Source: Lepturacanthus savala
Lineage: Eukaryota; Chordata; Actinopteri; Scombriformes; Trichiuridae
Assembly: GCA_030544235.1 (NCBI GenBank)
Contig: CM060477.1
Coordinates: 21,721,934 to 21,785,933, forward strand
Direction of reading: 5' to 3'
DNA: 64,000 bases
Translations under genes and position numbers: made by a program
The notes under the pieces: generated by a model
Told to the model about the DNA's origin: nothing
The model's database searches: none
What the model saw: the letters and a program-made list of their open reading frames with translations, nothing else
Part shown: one piece after another, positions 1 to 9,763 of the stretch
Layout of the letters: every line of letters starts with the position of its first letter
Numbering within the stretch: the stretch's first letter is position 1

Positions 1-41
1 TGGTAGAGCTCCGAAACTGAAAATCATATCAAAACGGCACC

Positions 42-67
42 AATTCCTACCCCCCCAGGTAAGAATT
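42..67. repeat. Imperfect inverted repeat around the C7 tract
   Basis: The left arm AATTCCTACC (42-51) pairs with the right arm GGTAAGAATT (58-67) in nine of ten positions, leaving one C-A mismatch, with a six-base CCCCCA loop. The same element sits in nearly every monomer just before the TTAGGG tract. Length changes in the C7 tract fall in the loop: C6 at about 3112, 5823, 8023 and 18431, and C5 at 20831-20835. Point variants also fall here: ACACCCCC at 11595, 15001, 16212 and 22214; CCAACTCC at 14141, 15346, 20151 and 21175. One copy (58024-58049) has a perfect stem. Confidence 0.8.
46..65 (+). other. Splice-site-like box: pyrimidine tract, CAG, then GTAAG
   Basis: The sequence CCTAC followed by a C run, CAG and GTAAGAA matches the general consensus of a 3' splice acceptor (pyrimidine tract plus AG) placed directly against a 5' donor (CAG|GTAAG). 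The two-sided arrangement resembles the recursive-splicing sites known from long introns. It recurs in nearly every monomer; one copy has CAT|GT instead (T at 37166). That it ever acts as a splice site is only an inference. It would need plus-strand transcription, and no convincing branch point can be assigned from sequence alone. Confidence 0.3.
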
Positions 68-126
68 TAGGGTTAGGGTTAGGGTTAGGCTAGGGTTAGG
101 GTTAGGCTCAGCGTTAGGGTATAGGG
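67..126 (+). repeat. Telomere-like TTAGGG tract within the monomer
   Basis: About 60 of 167 bp are TTAGGG or one- to two-base variants: three perfect TTAGGG, then TTAGGC, TAGGG, TTAGGG, TTAGGC, TCAGCG, TTAGGG and TATAGGG. This makes at least seven GGG runs per basal monomer on the plus strand. Runs of four or more perfect TTAGGG, found in the 173-bp and longer copies, are a known G-quadruplex-forming sequence. Perfect runs range from two hexamers (for example near 12135) to six. The tract is interstitial and regularly interrupted by core sequence, so it is not a terminal telomere. Confidence 0.93.
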
Positions 127-138
127 AATGAAACTGCC

Positions 139-148
139 AGGTATACCT
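139..148. other. 10-bp perfect palindrome AGGTATACCT
   Basis: AGGTATACCT equals its own reverse complement. It sits between GAAACTGCC and CTCGCCCG in nearly every monomer. I noticed only four altered copies: TATAACTCG near 665, TATGCCTCG at 831, and A-to-T changes at 14582 and 15620. A self-complementary box of this size, present hundreds of times, could be a dimeric protein-binding site, but the sequence does not show which protein. Confidence 0.6.
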
Positions 149-154
149 CGCCCG

Positions 155-194
155 ATGATTTTGAAGGTGGTAGAGCTCCGAAACTGAAAATCAT
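155..194. repeat. 8-bp inverted repeat ATGATTTT / AAAATCAT across the monomer boundary
   Basis: ATGATTTT (155-162) is the exact reverse complement of AAAATCAT (187-194). The 24-base spacer contains GGTGGTAGAGCTCCG with its GAGCTC palindrome. The element is repeated once per monomer. A right-hand variant class, GATTATTTT, breaks the stem (see 49441-62691), and two ATCGTATC copies (G at 39884 and 41960) alter the other arm. Confidence 0.6.
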
Positions 195-1923
195 ATCAAA
201 ACGGCACCAATTCCTACCCCCCCAGGTAAGAATTTAGGGTTAGGGTTAGGGTTAGGCTAGGGTTAGGGTTAGGCTCAGCGTTAGGGTATAGGGAACGAAA
301 CTGCCAGGTATACCTCGCCCGATGATTTTGAAGGTGGTAGAGCTCCGAAACTGAAAATCATATCAAAACGGCACCAATTCCTACCCCCCCAGGTAAGAAT
401 TTAGGGTTAGGGTTAGGGTTAGGGTTAAGCTAGGGTTAGGGTTAGGCTCAGCGTTAGGGTATAGGGAACGAAACTGCCAGGTATACCTCGCCCGATGATT
501 TTGAAGGTGGTAGAGCTCCGAAACTGAAAATCATATCAAAACGGCACCAATTCCTACCCCCCCAGGTAAGAATTTAGGGTTAGGGTTAGGGTTAGGGTTA
601 GGGTTAAGCTAGGGTTACGGTTAGGCTCAGCGTTAGGGTATAGGGAACGAAACTGCCAGGTATAACTCGCCCGATGATTTTGAAGGTGGTAGAGCTCCGA
701 AACTGAAAATCATATCAAAACGGCACCAATTCCTACCCCCCCAGGTAAGAATTTAGGGTTAGGGTTAGGGTTAAGCTAGGGTTAGGGTTAGGCTCAGCGT
801 TAGGGTATAGGGAACGAAACTGCCAGGTATGCCTCGCCCGATGATTTTGAAGGTGGTAGAGCTCCGAAACTGAAAATCATATCAAAACGGCACCAATTCC
901 TACCCCCCCAGGTAAGAATTTAGGGTTAGGGTTAGGGTTAAGGTTAAGCTAGGGTTAGGGTTAGGCTCAGCGTTAGGGTATAGGGAACGGAACTGCCAGG
1001 TATACCTCGCCCGATGATTTTGAAGGTGGTAGAGCTCCGAAACTGAAAATCATATCAAAACGGCACCAATTCCTACCCCCCCAGGTAAGAATTTAGGGTT
1101 AGGGTTAGGGTTAGGGTTAAGCTAGGGTTAGGGTTAGGCTCAGCGTTAGGGTATAGGGAACGAAACTGCCAGGTATACCTCGCCCGATGATTTTGAAGGT
1201 GGTAGAGCTCCGAAACTGAAAATCATATCAAAACGGCACCAATTCCTACCCCCCCAGGTAAGAATTTAGGGTTAGGGTTAGGGTTAGGGTTAGGCTAGGG
1301 TTAGGGTTAGGCTCAGCGTTAGGGTATAGGGAATGAAACTGCCAGGTATACCTCGCCCGATGATTTTGAAGGTGGTAGAGCTCCGAAACTGAAAATCATA
1401 TCAAAACGGCACCAATTCCTACCCCCCCAGGTAAGAATTTAGGGTTAGGGTTAGGGTTAGGCTAGGGTTAGGGTTAGGCTCAGCGTTAGGGTATAGGGAA
1501 TGAAACTGCCAGGTATACCTCGCCCGATGATTTTGAAGGTGGTAGAGCTCCGAAACTGAAAATCATATCAAAACGGCACCAATTCCTACCCCCCCAGGTA
1601 AGAATTTAGGGTTAGGGTTAGGGTTAGGCTAGGGTTAGGGTTAGGCTCAGCGTTAGGGTATAGGGAACGAAACTGCCAGGTATACCTCGCCCGATGATTT
1701 TGAAGGTGGTAGAGCTCCGAAACTGAAAATCATATCAAAACGGCACCAATTCCTACCCCCCCAGGTAAGAATTTAGGGTTAGGGTTAGGGTTAGGCTAGG
1801 GTTAGGGTTAGGCTCAGCGTTAGGGTATAGGGAATGAAACTGCCAGGTATACCTCGCCCGATGATTTTGAAGGTGGTAGAGCTCCGAAACTGAAAATCAT
1901 ATCTAAACGGCACCAATTCCTAC

Positions 1924-2096
1924 CCACCCAGGTAAGAATTTAGGGTTAGGGTTAGGGTTAGGCTAGGGTTAGGTTTAGGCTCAGCGTTAGGGTATAGGGA
2001 ACGAAACTGCCAGGTATACCTCGCCCGATGATTTTGAAGGTGGTAGAGCTCCGAAACTGAAAATCATATCAAAACGGCACCAATTCCTACCCACCC
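1924..2096 (+). repeat. Two adjacent monomers with interrupted C tract (CCCACCC)
   Basis: Two neighbouring copies, near 1924 and 2093, share CCCACCC where the consensus has seven Cs. The first also has ATCTAAACG for ATCAAAACG and a TTAGGT hexamer. A shared private variant in adjacent copies suggests local one-monomer duplication. Confidence 0.7.
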
Positions 2097-3652
2097 AGGT
2101 AAGAATTTAGGGTTAGGGTTAGGGTTAGGCTAGGGTTAGGGTTAGGCTCAGCGTTAGGGTATAGGGAACGAAACTGCCAGGTATACCTCGCCCGATGATT
2201 TTGAAGGTGGTAGAGCTCCGAAACTGAAAATCATATCAAAACGGCACCAATTCCTACCCCCCCAGGTAAGAATTTAGGGTTAGGGTTAGGGTTAGGGTTA
2301 AGCTAGGGTTAGGGTTAGGCTCAGCGTTAGGGTATAGGGAACGAAACTGCCAGGTATACCTCGCCCGATGATTTTGAAGGTGGTAGAGCTCCGAAACTGA
2401 AAATCATATCAAAACGGCACCAATTCCTACCCCCCCAGGTAAGAATTTAGGGTTAGGGTTAGGGTTAGGGTTAGGGTTAGGCTAGGGTTAGGGTTAGGCT
2501 CAGCGTTAGGGTATAGGGAATGAAACTGCCAGGTATACCTCGCCCGATGATTTTGAAGGTGGTAGAGCTCCGAAACTGAAAATCATATCAAAACGGCACC
2601 AATTCCTACCCCCCCAGGTAAGAATTTAGGGTTAGGGTTAGGGTTAGGCTAGGGTTAGGGTTAGGCTCAGCGTTAGGGTATAGGGAATGAAACTGCCAGG
2701 TATACCTCGCCCGATGATTTTGAAGGTGGTAGAGCTCCGAAACTGAAAATCATATCAAAACGGCACCAATTCCTACCCCCCCAGGTAAGAATTTAGGGTT
2801 AGGGTTAGGGTTAGGCTAGGGTTAGGGTTAGGCTCAGCGTTAGGGTATAGGGAACGAAACTGCCAGGTATACCTCGCCCGATGATTTTGAAGGTGGTAGA
2901 GCTCCGAAACTGAAAATCATATCAAAACGGCACCAATTCCTACCCCCCCAGGTAAGAATTTAGGGTTAGGGTTAGGGTTAGGCTAGGGTTAGGGTTAGGC
3001 TCAGCGTTAGGGTATAGGGAACGAAACTGCCAGGTATACCTCGCCCGATGATTTTGAAGGTGGTAGAGCTCCGAAACTGAAAATCATATCAAAACGGCAC
3101 CAATTCCTACCCCCCAGGTAAGAATTTAGGGTTAGGGTTAGGGTTAAGCTAGGGTTAGGGTTAGGCTCAGCGTTAGGGTATAGGGAACGAAACTGCCAGG
3201 TATACCTCGCCCGATGATTTTGAAGGTGGTAGAGCTCCGAAACTGAAAATCATATCAAAACGGCACCAATTCCTACCCCCCCAGGTAAGAATTTAGGGTT
3301 AGGGTTAGGGTTAGGGTGAAGCTAGGGTTAGGGTTAGGCTCAGCGTTAGGGTATAGGGAACGAAACTGCCAGGTATACCTCGCCCGATGATTTTGAAGGT
3401 GGTAGAGCTCCGAAACTGAAAATCATATCAAAACGGCACCAATTCCTACCCCCCCAGGTAAGAATTTAGGGTTAGGGTTAGGGTTAAGCTAGGGTTAGGG
3501 TTAGGCTCAGCGTTAGGGTATAGGGAACGAAACTGCCAGGTATACCTCGCCCGATGATTTTGAAGGTGGTAGAGCTCCGAAACTGAAAATCATATCAAAA
3601 CGGCACCAATTCCTACCCCCCCAGGTAAGAATTTAGGGTTAGGGTTAGGGTT

Positions 3653-4505
3653 AGCGTTAAGCTAGGGTTAGGGTTAGGCTCAGCGTTAGGGTATAGGGAA
3701 CGAAACTGCCAGGTATACCTCGCCCGATGATTTTGAAGGTGGTAGAGCTCCGAAACTGAAAATCATATCAAAACGGCACCAATTCCTACCCCCCCAGGTA
3801 AGAATTTAGGGTTAGGGTTAGGGTTAGGCTAGGGTTAGGGTTAGGCTCAGCGTTAGGGTATAGGGAACGAAACTGCCAGGTATACCTCGCCCGATGATTT
3901 TGAAGGTGGTAGAGCTCCGAAACTGAAAATCATATCAAAACGACACCAATTCCTACCCCCCCAGGTAAGAATTTAGGGTTAGGGTTAGGGTTAAGCTAGG
4001 GTTAGGGTTAGGGTTAGGCTCAGCGTTAGGGTATAGGGAACGAAACTGCCAGGTATACCTCGCCCGATGATTTTGAAGGTGGTAGAGCTCCGAAACTGAA
4101 AATCATATCAAAACGGCACCAATTCCTACCCCCCCAGGTAAGAATTTAGGGTTAGGGTTAGGGTTAGGCTAGGGTTAGGGTTAGGCTCAGCGTTAGGGTA
4201 TAGGGAACGAAACTGCCAGGTATACCTCGCCCGATGATTTTGAAGGTGGTAGAGCTCCGAAACTGAAAATCATATCAAAACGGCACCAATTCCTACCCCC
4301 CCAGGTAAGAATTTAGGGTTAGGGTTAGGGTTAAGTTTGGGTTAGGGTTAGGGTTAGGCTCAGCGTTAGGGTATAGGGAACGAAACTGCCAGGTATACCT
4401 CGCCCGATGATTTTGAAGGTGGTAGAGCTCCGAAACTGAAAATCATATCAAAACGGCACCAATTCCTACCCCCCCAGGTAAGAATTTAGGGTTAGGGTTA
4501 GGGTT
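3653..4505 (+). repeat. TTAGCG / CGACACC cassette, copy 1
   Basis: The monomer order is a TTAGCG-TTAAGC linker (3653), a basal GC monomer, a CGACACC monomer (A at 3943) with an extra downstream TTAGGG, a GC monomer, then a TTAAGTTTGGG monomer (4333). The same start recurs at 8912, 13671 and 19681; the CGACACC markers fall at 3943, 9202, 13961 and 19971. Spacings of 5,259, 4,759 and 6,010 bp agree for both markers, so these are true block copies and not independent mutations. Confidence 0.85.
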
Positions 4506-6538
4506 AAGTTTGGGTTAGGGTTAGGGTTAGGCTCAGCGTTAGGGTATAGGGAACGAAACTGCCAGGTATACCTCGCCCGATGATTTTGAAGGTGGTAGAG
4601 CTCCGAAACTGAAAATCATATCAAAACGGCACCAATTCCTACCCCCCCAGGTAAGAATTTAGGGTTAGGGTTAGGGTTAGGCTAGGGTTAGGGTTAGGCT
4701 CAGCGTTAGGGTATAGGGAATGAAACTGCCAGGTATACCTCGCCCGATGATTTTGAAGGTGGTAGAGCTCCGAAACTGAAAATCATATCAAAACGGCACC
4801 AATTCCTACCCCCCCAGGTAAGAATTTAGGGTTAGGGTTAGGGTTAGGCTAGGGTTAGGGTTAGGCTCAGCGTTAGGGTATAGGGAACGAAACTGCCAGG
4901 TATACCTCGCCCGATGATTTTGAAGGTGGTAGAGCTCCGAAACTGAAAATCATATCAAAACGGCACCAATTCCTACCCCCCCAGGTAAGAATTTAGGGTT
5001 AGGGTTAGGGTTAGGCTAGGGTTAGGGTTAGGCTCAGCGTTAGGGTATAGGGAACGAAACTGCCAGGTATACCTCGCCCGATGATTTTGAAGGTGGTAGA
5101 GCTCCGAAACTGAAAATCATATCAAAACGGCACCAATTCCTACCCCCCCAGGTAAGAATTTAGGGTTAGGGTTAGGGTTAGGGTTAAGCTAGGGTTAGGG
5201 TTAGGCTCAGCGTTAGGGTATAGGGAACGAAACTGCCAGGTATACCTCGCCCGATGATTTTGAAGGTGGTAGAGCTCCGAAACTGAAAATCATATCAAAA
5301 CGGCACCAATTCCTACCCCCCCAGGTAAGAATTTAGGGTTAGGGTTAGGGTTAGGGTTAGGCTAGGGTTAGGGTTAGGCTCAGCGTTAGGGTATAGGGAA
5401 TGAAACTGCCAGGTATACCTCGCCCGATGATTTTGAAGGTGGTAGAGCTCCGAAACTGAAAATCATATCAAAACGGCACCAATTCCTACCCCCCCAGGTA
5501 AGAATTTAGGGTTAGGGTTAGGGTTAGGCTAGGGTTAGGGTTAGGCTCAGCGTTAGGGTATAGGGAACGAAACTGCCAGGTATACCTCGCCCGATGATTT
5601 TGAAGGTGGTAGAGCTCCGAAACTGAAAATCATATCAAAACGGCACCAATTCCTACCCCCCCAGGTAAGAATTTAGGGTTAGGGTTAGGGTTAGGCTAGG
5701 GTTAGGGTTAGGCTCAGCGTTAGGGTATAGGGAACGAAACTGCCAGGTATACCTCGCCCGATGATTTTGAAGGTGGTAGAGCTCCGAAACTGAAAATCAT
5801 ATCAAAACGGCACCAATTCCTACCCCCCAGGTAAGAATTTAGGGTTAGGGTTAGGGTTAGGGTTAAGCTAGGGTTAGGGTTAGGCTCAGCGTTAGGGTAT
5901 AGGGAACGAAACTGCCAGGTATACCTCGCCCGATGATTTTGAAGGTGGTAGAGCTCCGAAACTGAAAATCATATCAAAACGGCACCAATTCCTACCCCCC
6001 CAGGTAAGAATTTAGGGTTAGGGTTAGGGTTAGGGTGAAGCTAGGGTTAGGGTTAGGCTCAGCGTTAGGGTATAGGGAACGAAACTGCCAGGTATACCTC
6101 GCCCGATGATTTTGAAGGTGGTAGAGCTCCGAAACTGAAAATCATATCAAAACGGCACCAATTCCTACCCCCCCAGGTAAGAATTTAGGGTTAGGGTTAG
6201 GGTTAGGCTAGGGTTAGGGTTAGGCTCAGCGTTAGGGTATAGGGAACGAAACTGCCAGGTATACCTCGCCCGATGATTTTGAAGGTGGTAGAGCTCCGAA
6301 ACTGAAAATCATATCAAAACGGCACCAATTCCTACCCCCCCAGGTAAGAATTTAGGGTTAGGGTTAGGGTTAGGCTAGGGTTAGGGTTAGGCTCAGCGTT
6401 AGGGTATAGGGAACGAAACTGCCAGGTATACCTCGCCCGATGATTTTGAAGGTGGTAGAGCTCCGAAACTGAAAATCATATCAAAACGGCACCAATTCCT
6501 ACCCCCCCAGGTAAGAATTTAGGGTTAGGGTTAGGGTT
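4333..6538 (+). repeat. 2,206-bp, 13-monomer higher-order repeat, copy 1
   Basis: It begins with two successive TTAAGTTTGGG monomers (4333, 4506), followed by three GC monomers (the first with GAATG), an AAGC monomer, a GAATG monomer with four TTAGGG, two GC monomers, a C6 AAGC monomer (C tract near 5823), a GGGTGAAGC monomer (6035) and two GC monomers. Adding the individual monomer lengths gives exactly 2,206 bp, the distance to the next TTAAGTTTGGG pair. Confidence 0.9.
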
Positions 6539-8738
6539 AAGTTTGGGTTAGGGTTAGGGTTAGGCTCAGCGTTAGGGTATAGGGAACGAAACTGCCAGGT
6601 ATACCTCGCCCGATGATTTTGAAGGTGGTAGAGCTCCGAAACTGAAAATCATATCAAAACGGCACCAATTCCTACCCCCCCAGGTAAGAATTTAGGGTTA
6701 GGGTTAGGGTTAAGTTTGGGTTAGGGTTAGGGTTAGGCTCAGCGTTAGGGTATAGGGAACGAAACTGCCAGGTATACCTCGCCCGATGATTTTGAAGGTG
6801 GTAGAGCTCCGAAACTGAAAATCATATCAAAACGGCACCAATTCCTACCCCCCCAGGTAAGAATTTAGGGTTAGGGTTAGGGTTAGGCTAGGGTTAGGGT
6901 TAGGCTCAGCGTTAGGGTATAGGGAATGAAACTGCCAGGTATACCTCGCCCGATGATTTTGAAGGTGGTAGAGCTCCGAAACTGAAAATCATATCAAAAC
7001 GGCACCAATTCCTACCCCCCCAGGTAAGAATTTAGGGTTAGGGTTAGGGTTAGGCTAGGGTTAGGGTTAGGCTCAGCGTTAGGGTATAGGGAACGAAACT
7101 GCCAGGTATACCTCGCCCGATGATTTTGAAGGTGGTAGAGCTCCGAAACTGAAAATCATATCAAAACGGCACCAATTCCTACCCCCCCAGGTAAGAATTT
7201 AGGGTTAGGGTTAGGGTTAGGCTAGGGTTAGGGTTAGGCTCAGCGTTAGGGTATAGGGAACGAAACTGCCAGGTATACCTCGCCCGATGATTTTGAAGGT
7301 GGTAGAGCTCCGAAACTGAAAATCATATCAAAACGGCACCAATTCCTACCCCCCCAGGTAAGAATTTAGGGTTAGGGTTAGGGTTAGGGTTAAGCTAGGG
7401 TTAGGGTTAGGCTCAGCGTTAGGGTATAGGGAACGAAACTGCCAGGTATACCTCGCCCGATGATTTTGAAGGTGGTAGAGCTCCGAAACTGAAAATCATA
7501 TCAAAACGGCACCAATTCCTACCCCCCCAGGTAAGAATTTAGGGTTAGGGTTAGGGTTAGGGTTAGGCTAGGGTTAGGGTTAGGCTCAGCGTTAGGGTAT
7601 AGGGAATGAAACTGCCAGGTATACCTCGCCCGATGATTTTGAAGGTGGTAGAGCTCCGAAACTGAAAATCATATCAAAACGGCACCAATTCCTACCCCCC
7701 CAGGTAAGAATTTAGGGTTAGGGTTAGGGTTAGGCTAGGGTTAGGCTCAGCGTTAGGGTATAGGGAACGAAACTGCCAGGTATACCTCGCCCGATGATTT
7801 TGAAGGTGGTAGAGCTCCGAAACTGAAAATCATATCAAAACGGCACCAATTCCTACCCCCCCAGGTAAGAATTTAGGGTTAGGGTTAGGGTTAGGCTAGG
7901 GTTAGGGTTAGGCTCAGCGTTAGGGTATAGGGAACGAAACTGCCAGGTATACCTCGCCCGATGATTTTGAAGGTGGTAGAGCTCCGAAACTGAAAATCAT
8001 ATCAAAACGGCACCAATTCCTACCCCCCAGGTAAGAATTTAGGGTTAGGGTTAGGGTTAGGGTTAAGCTAGGGTTAGGGTTAGGCTCAGCGTTAGGGTAT
8101 AGGGAACGAAACTGCCAGGTATACCTCGCCCGATGATTTTGAAGGTGGTAGAGCTCCGAAACTGAAAATCATATCAAAACGGCACCAATTCCTACCCCCC
8201 CAGGTAAGAATTTAGGGTTAGGGTTAGGGTTAGGGTGAAGCTAGGGTTAGGGTTAGGCTCAGCGTTAGGGTATAGGGAACGAAACTGCCAGGTATACCTC
8301 GCCCGATGATTTTGAAGGTGGTAGAGCTCCGAAACTGAAAATCATATCAAAACGGCACCAATTCCTACCCCCCCAGGTAAGAATTTAGGGTTAGGGTTAG
8401 GGTTAGGCTAGGGTTAGGGTTAGGCTCAGCGTTAGGGTATAGGGAATGAAACTGCCAGGTATACCTCGCCCGATGATTTTGAAGGTGGTAGAGCTCCGAA
8501 ACCGAAAATCATATCAAAACGGCACCAATTCCTACCCCCCCAGGTAAGAATTTAGGGTTAGGGTTAGGGTTAGGCTAGGGTTAGGGTTAGGCTCAGCGTT
8601 AGGGTATAGGGAACGAAACTGCCAGGTATACCTCGCCCGATGATTTTGAAGGTGGTAGAGCTCCGAAACTGAAAATCATATCAAAACGGCACCAATTCCT
8701 ACCCCCCCAGGTAAGAATTTAGGGTTAGGGTTAGGGTT
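6539..8738 (+). repeat. 2,200-bp higher-order repeat, copy 2
   Basis: This repeats the preceding block in the same monomer order: TTAAGTTTGGG at 6539 and 6712, C6 near 8023, GGGTGAAGC at 8235. The 6-bp difference comes from one monomer near 7738 that lost a TTAGGG after the linker. The last two monomers differ from copy 1 by a GAATG change and ACCGAAAATC near 8503. After 8738 the order switches to TTAGGGCTAAGC and TTAGCG monomers, so the tandem run ends. Confidence 0.88.
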
Positions 8739-8911
8739 AGGGCTAAGCTAGGGTTAGGGTTAGGCTCAGCGTTAGGGTATAGGGAACGAAACTGCCAGGT
8801 ATACCTCGCCCGATGATTTTGAAGGTGGTAGAGCTCCGAAACTGAAAATCATATCAAAACGGCACCAATTCCTACCCCCCCAGGTAAGAATTTAGGGTTA
8901 GGGTTAGGGTT

Positions 8912-9763
8912 AGCGTTAAGCTAGGGTTAGGGTTAGGCTCAGCGTTAGGGTATAGGGAACGAAACTGCCAGGTATACCTCGCCCGATGATTTTGAAGGTG
9001 GTAGAGCTCCGAAACTGAAAATCATATCAAAACGGCACCAATTCCTACCCCCCCAGGTAAGAATTTAGGGTTAGGGTTAGGGTTAGGCTAGAGTTAGGGT
9101 TAGGCTCAGCGTTAGGGTATAGGGAACGAAACTGCCAGGTATACCTCGCCCGATGATTTTGAAGGTGGTAGAGCTCCGAAACTGAAAATCATATCAAAAC
9201 GACACCAATTCCTACCCCCCAGGTAAGAATTTAGGGTTAGGGTTAGGGTTAAGCTAGGGTTAGGGTTAGGGTTAGGCTCAGCGTTAGGGTATAGGGAACG
9301 AAACTGCCAGGTATACCTCGCCCGATGATTTTGAAGGTGGTAGAGCTCCGAAACTGAAAATCATATCAAAACGGCACCAATTCCTACCCCCCCAGGTAAG
9401 AATTTAGGGTTAGGGTTAGGGTTAGGCTAGGGTTAGGGTTAGGCTCAGCGTTAGGGTATAGGGAACGAAACTGCCAGGTATACCTCGCCCGATGATTTTG
9501 AAGGTGGTAGAGCTCCGAAACTGAAAATCATATCAAAACGGCACCAATTCCTACCCCCCCAGGTAAGAATTTAGGGTTAGGGTTAGGGTTAAGTTTGGGT
9601 TAGGGTTAGGGTTAGGCTCAGCGTTAGGGTATAGGGAACGAAACTGCCAGGTATACCTCGCCCGATGATTTTGAAGGTGGTAGAGCTCCGAAACTGAAAA
9701 TCATATCAAAACGGCACCAATTCCTACCCCCCCAGGTAAGAATTTAGGGTTAGGGTTAGGGTT
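8912..9763 (+). repeat. TTAGCG / CGACACC cassette, copy 2
   Basis: Same monomer order as 3653-4505, offset by 5,259 bp (5,258 after a C7-to-C6 slip in the CGACACC monomer). It ends, like copy 1, in the TTAAGTTTGGG pair (first at 9591). After that pair and one GAATG monomer the order diverges: a TTATGG monomer near 10097 replaces a plain GC monomer. Confidence 0.85.

Larger units (their letters stand above)
1..167 (+). repeat. Representative 167-bp monomer (basal form)
   Basis: This is the first complete monomer, taken from one TGGTAGAGCTCC box to the next. In order it holds a GAGCTC palindrome (6-11), an A-rich stretch ending near 40, an imperfect hairpin around a C7 tract (42-67), a TTAGGG-type tract (67-126), GAAACTGCC, the palindrome AGGTATACCT (139-148), CTCGCCCG, and one arm of an inverted repeat (155-162). 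The consensus holds six CpG sites: CTCCG, AACGG, AGCG, GAACG (GAATG in this copy), CTCG and CCCG. Linker of this type: three TTAGGG, TTAGGC, TAGGG, TTAGGG, TTAGGC. Longer copies add hexamers before the linker junction. The phase chosen is arbitrary because the array is continuous. Confidence 0.95.

Noticed and set aside
67..126. Nematode-type TTAGGC telomere
   Set aside because: TTAGGC occurs only once or twice per monomer, as a fixed variant between TTAGGG hexamers; TTAGGG is clearly the founding motif.
109..148. TATA-like promoter (GGGTATAGGG and GGTATACC)
   Set aside because: Short TATA strings occur in every monomer without other promoter elements or a downstream gene, so they carry no evidence of a transcription start.
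160..180. tRNA-like D-arm (GGTGGTAGAGC) suggesting a tRNA gene or tRNA-derived SINE
   Set aside because: Only this short match exists. There is no TAGC part of an A box upstream, no convincing B box at the right distance, no cloverleaf and no A tail.
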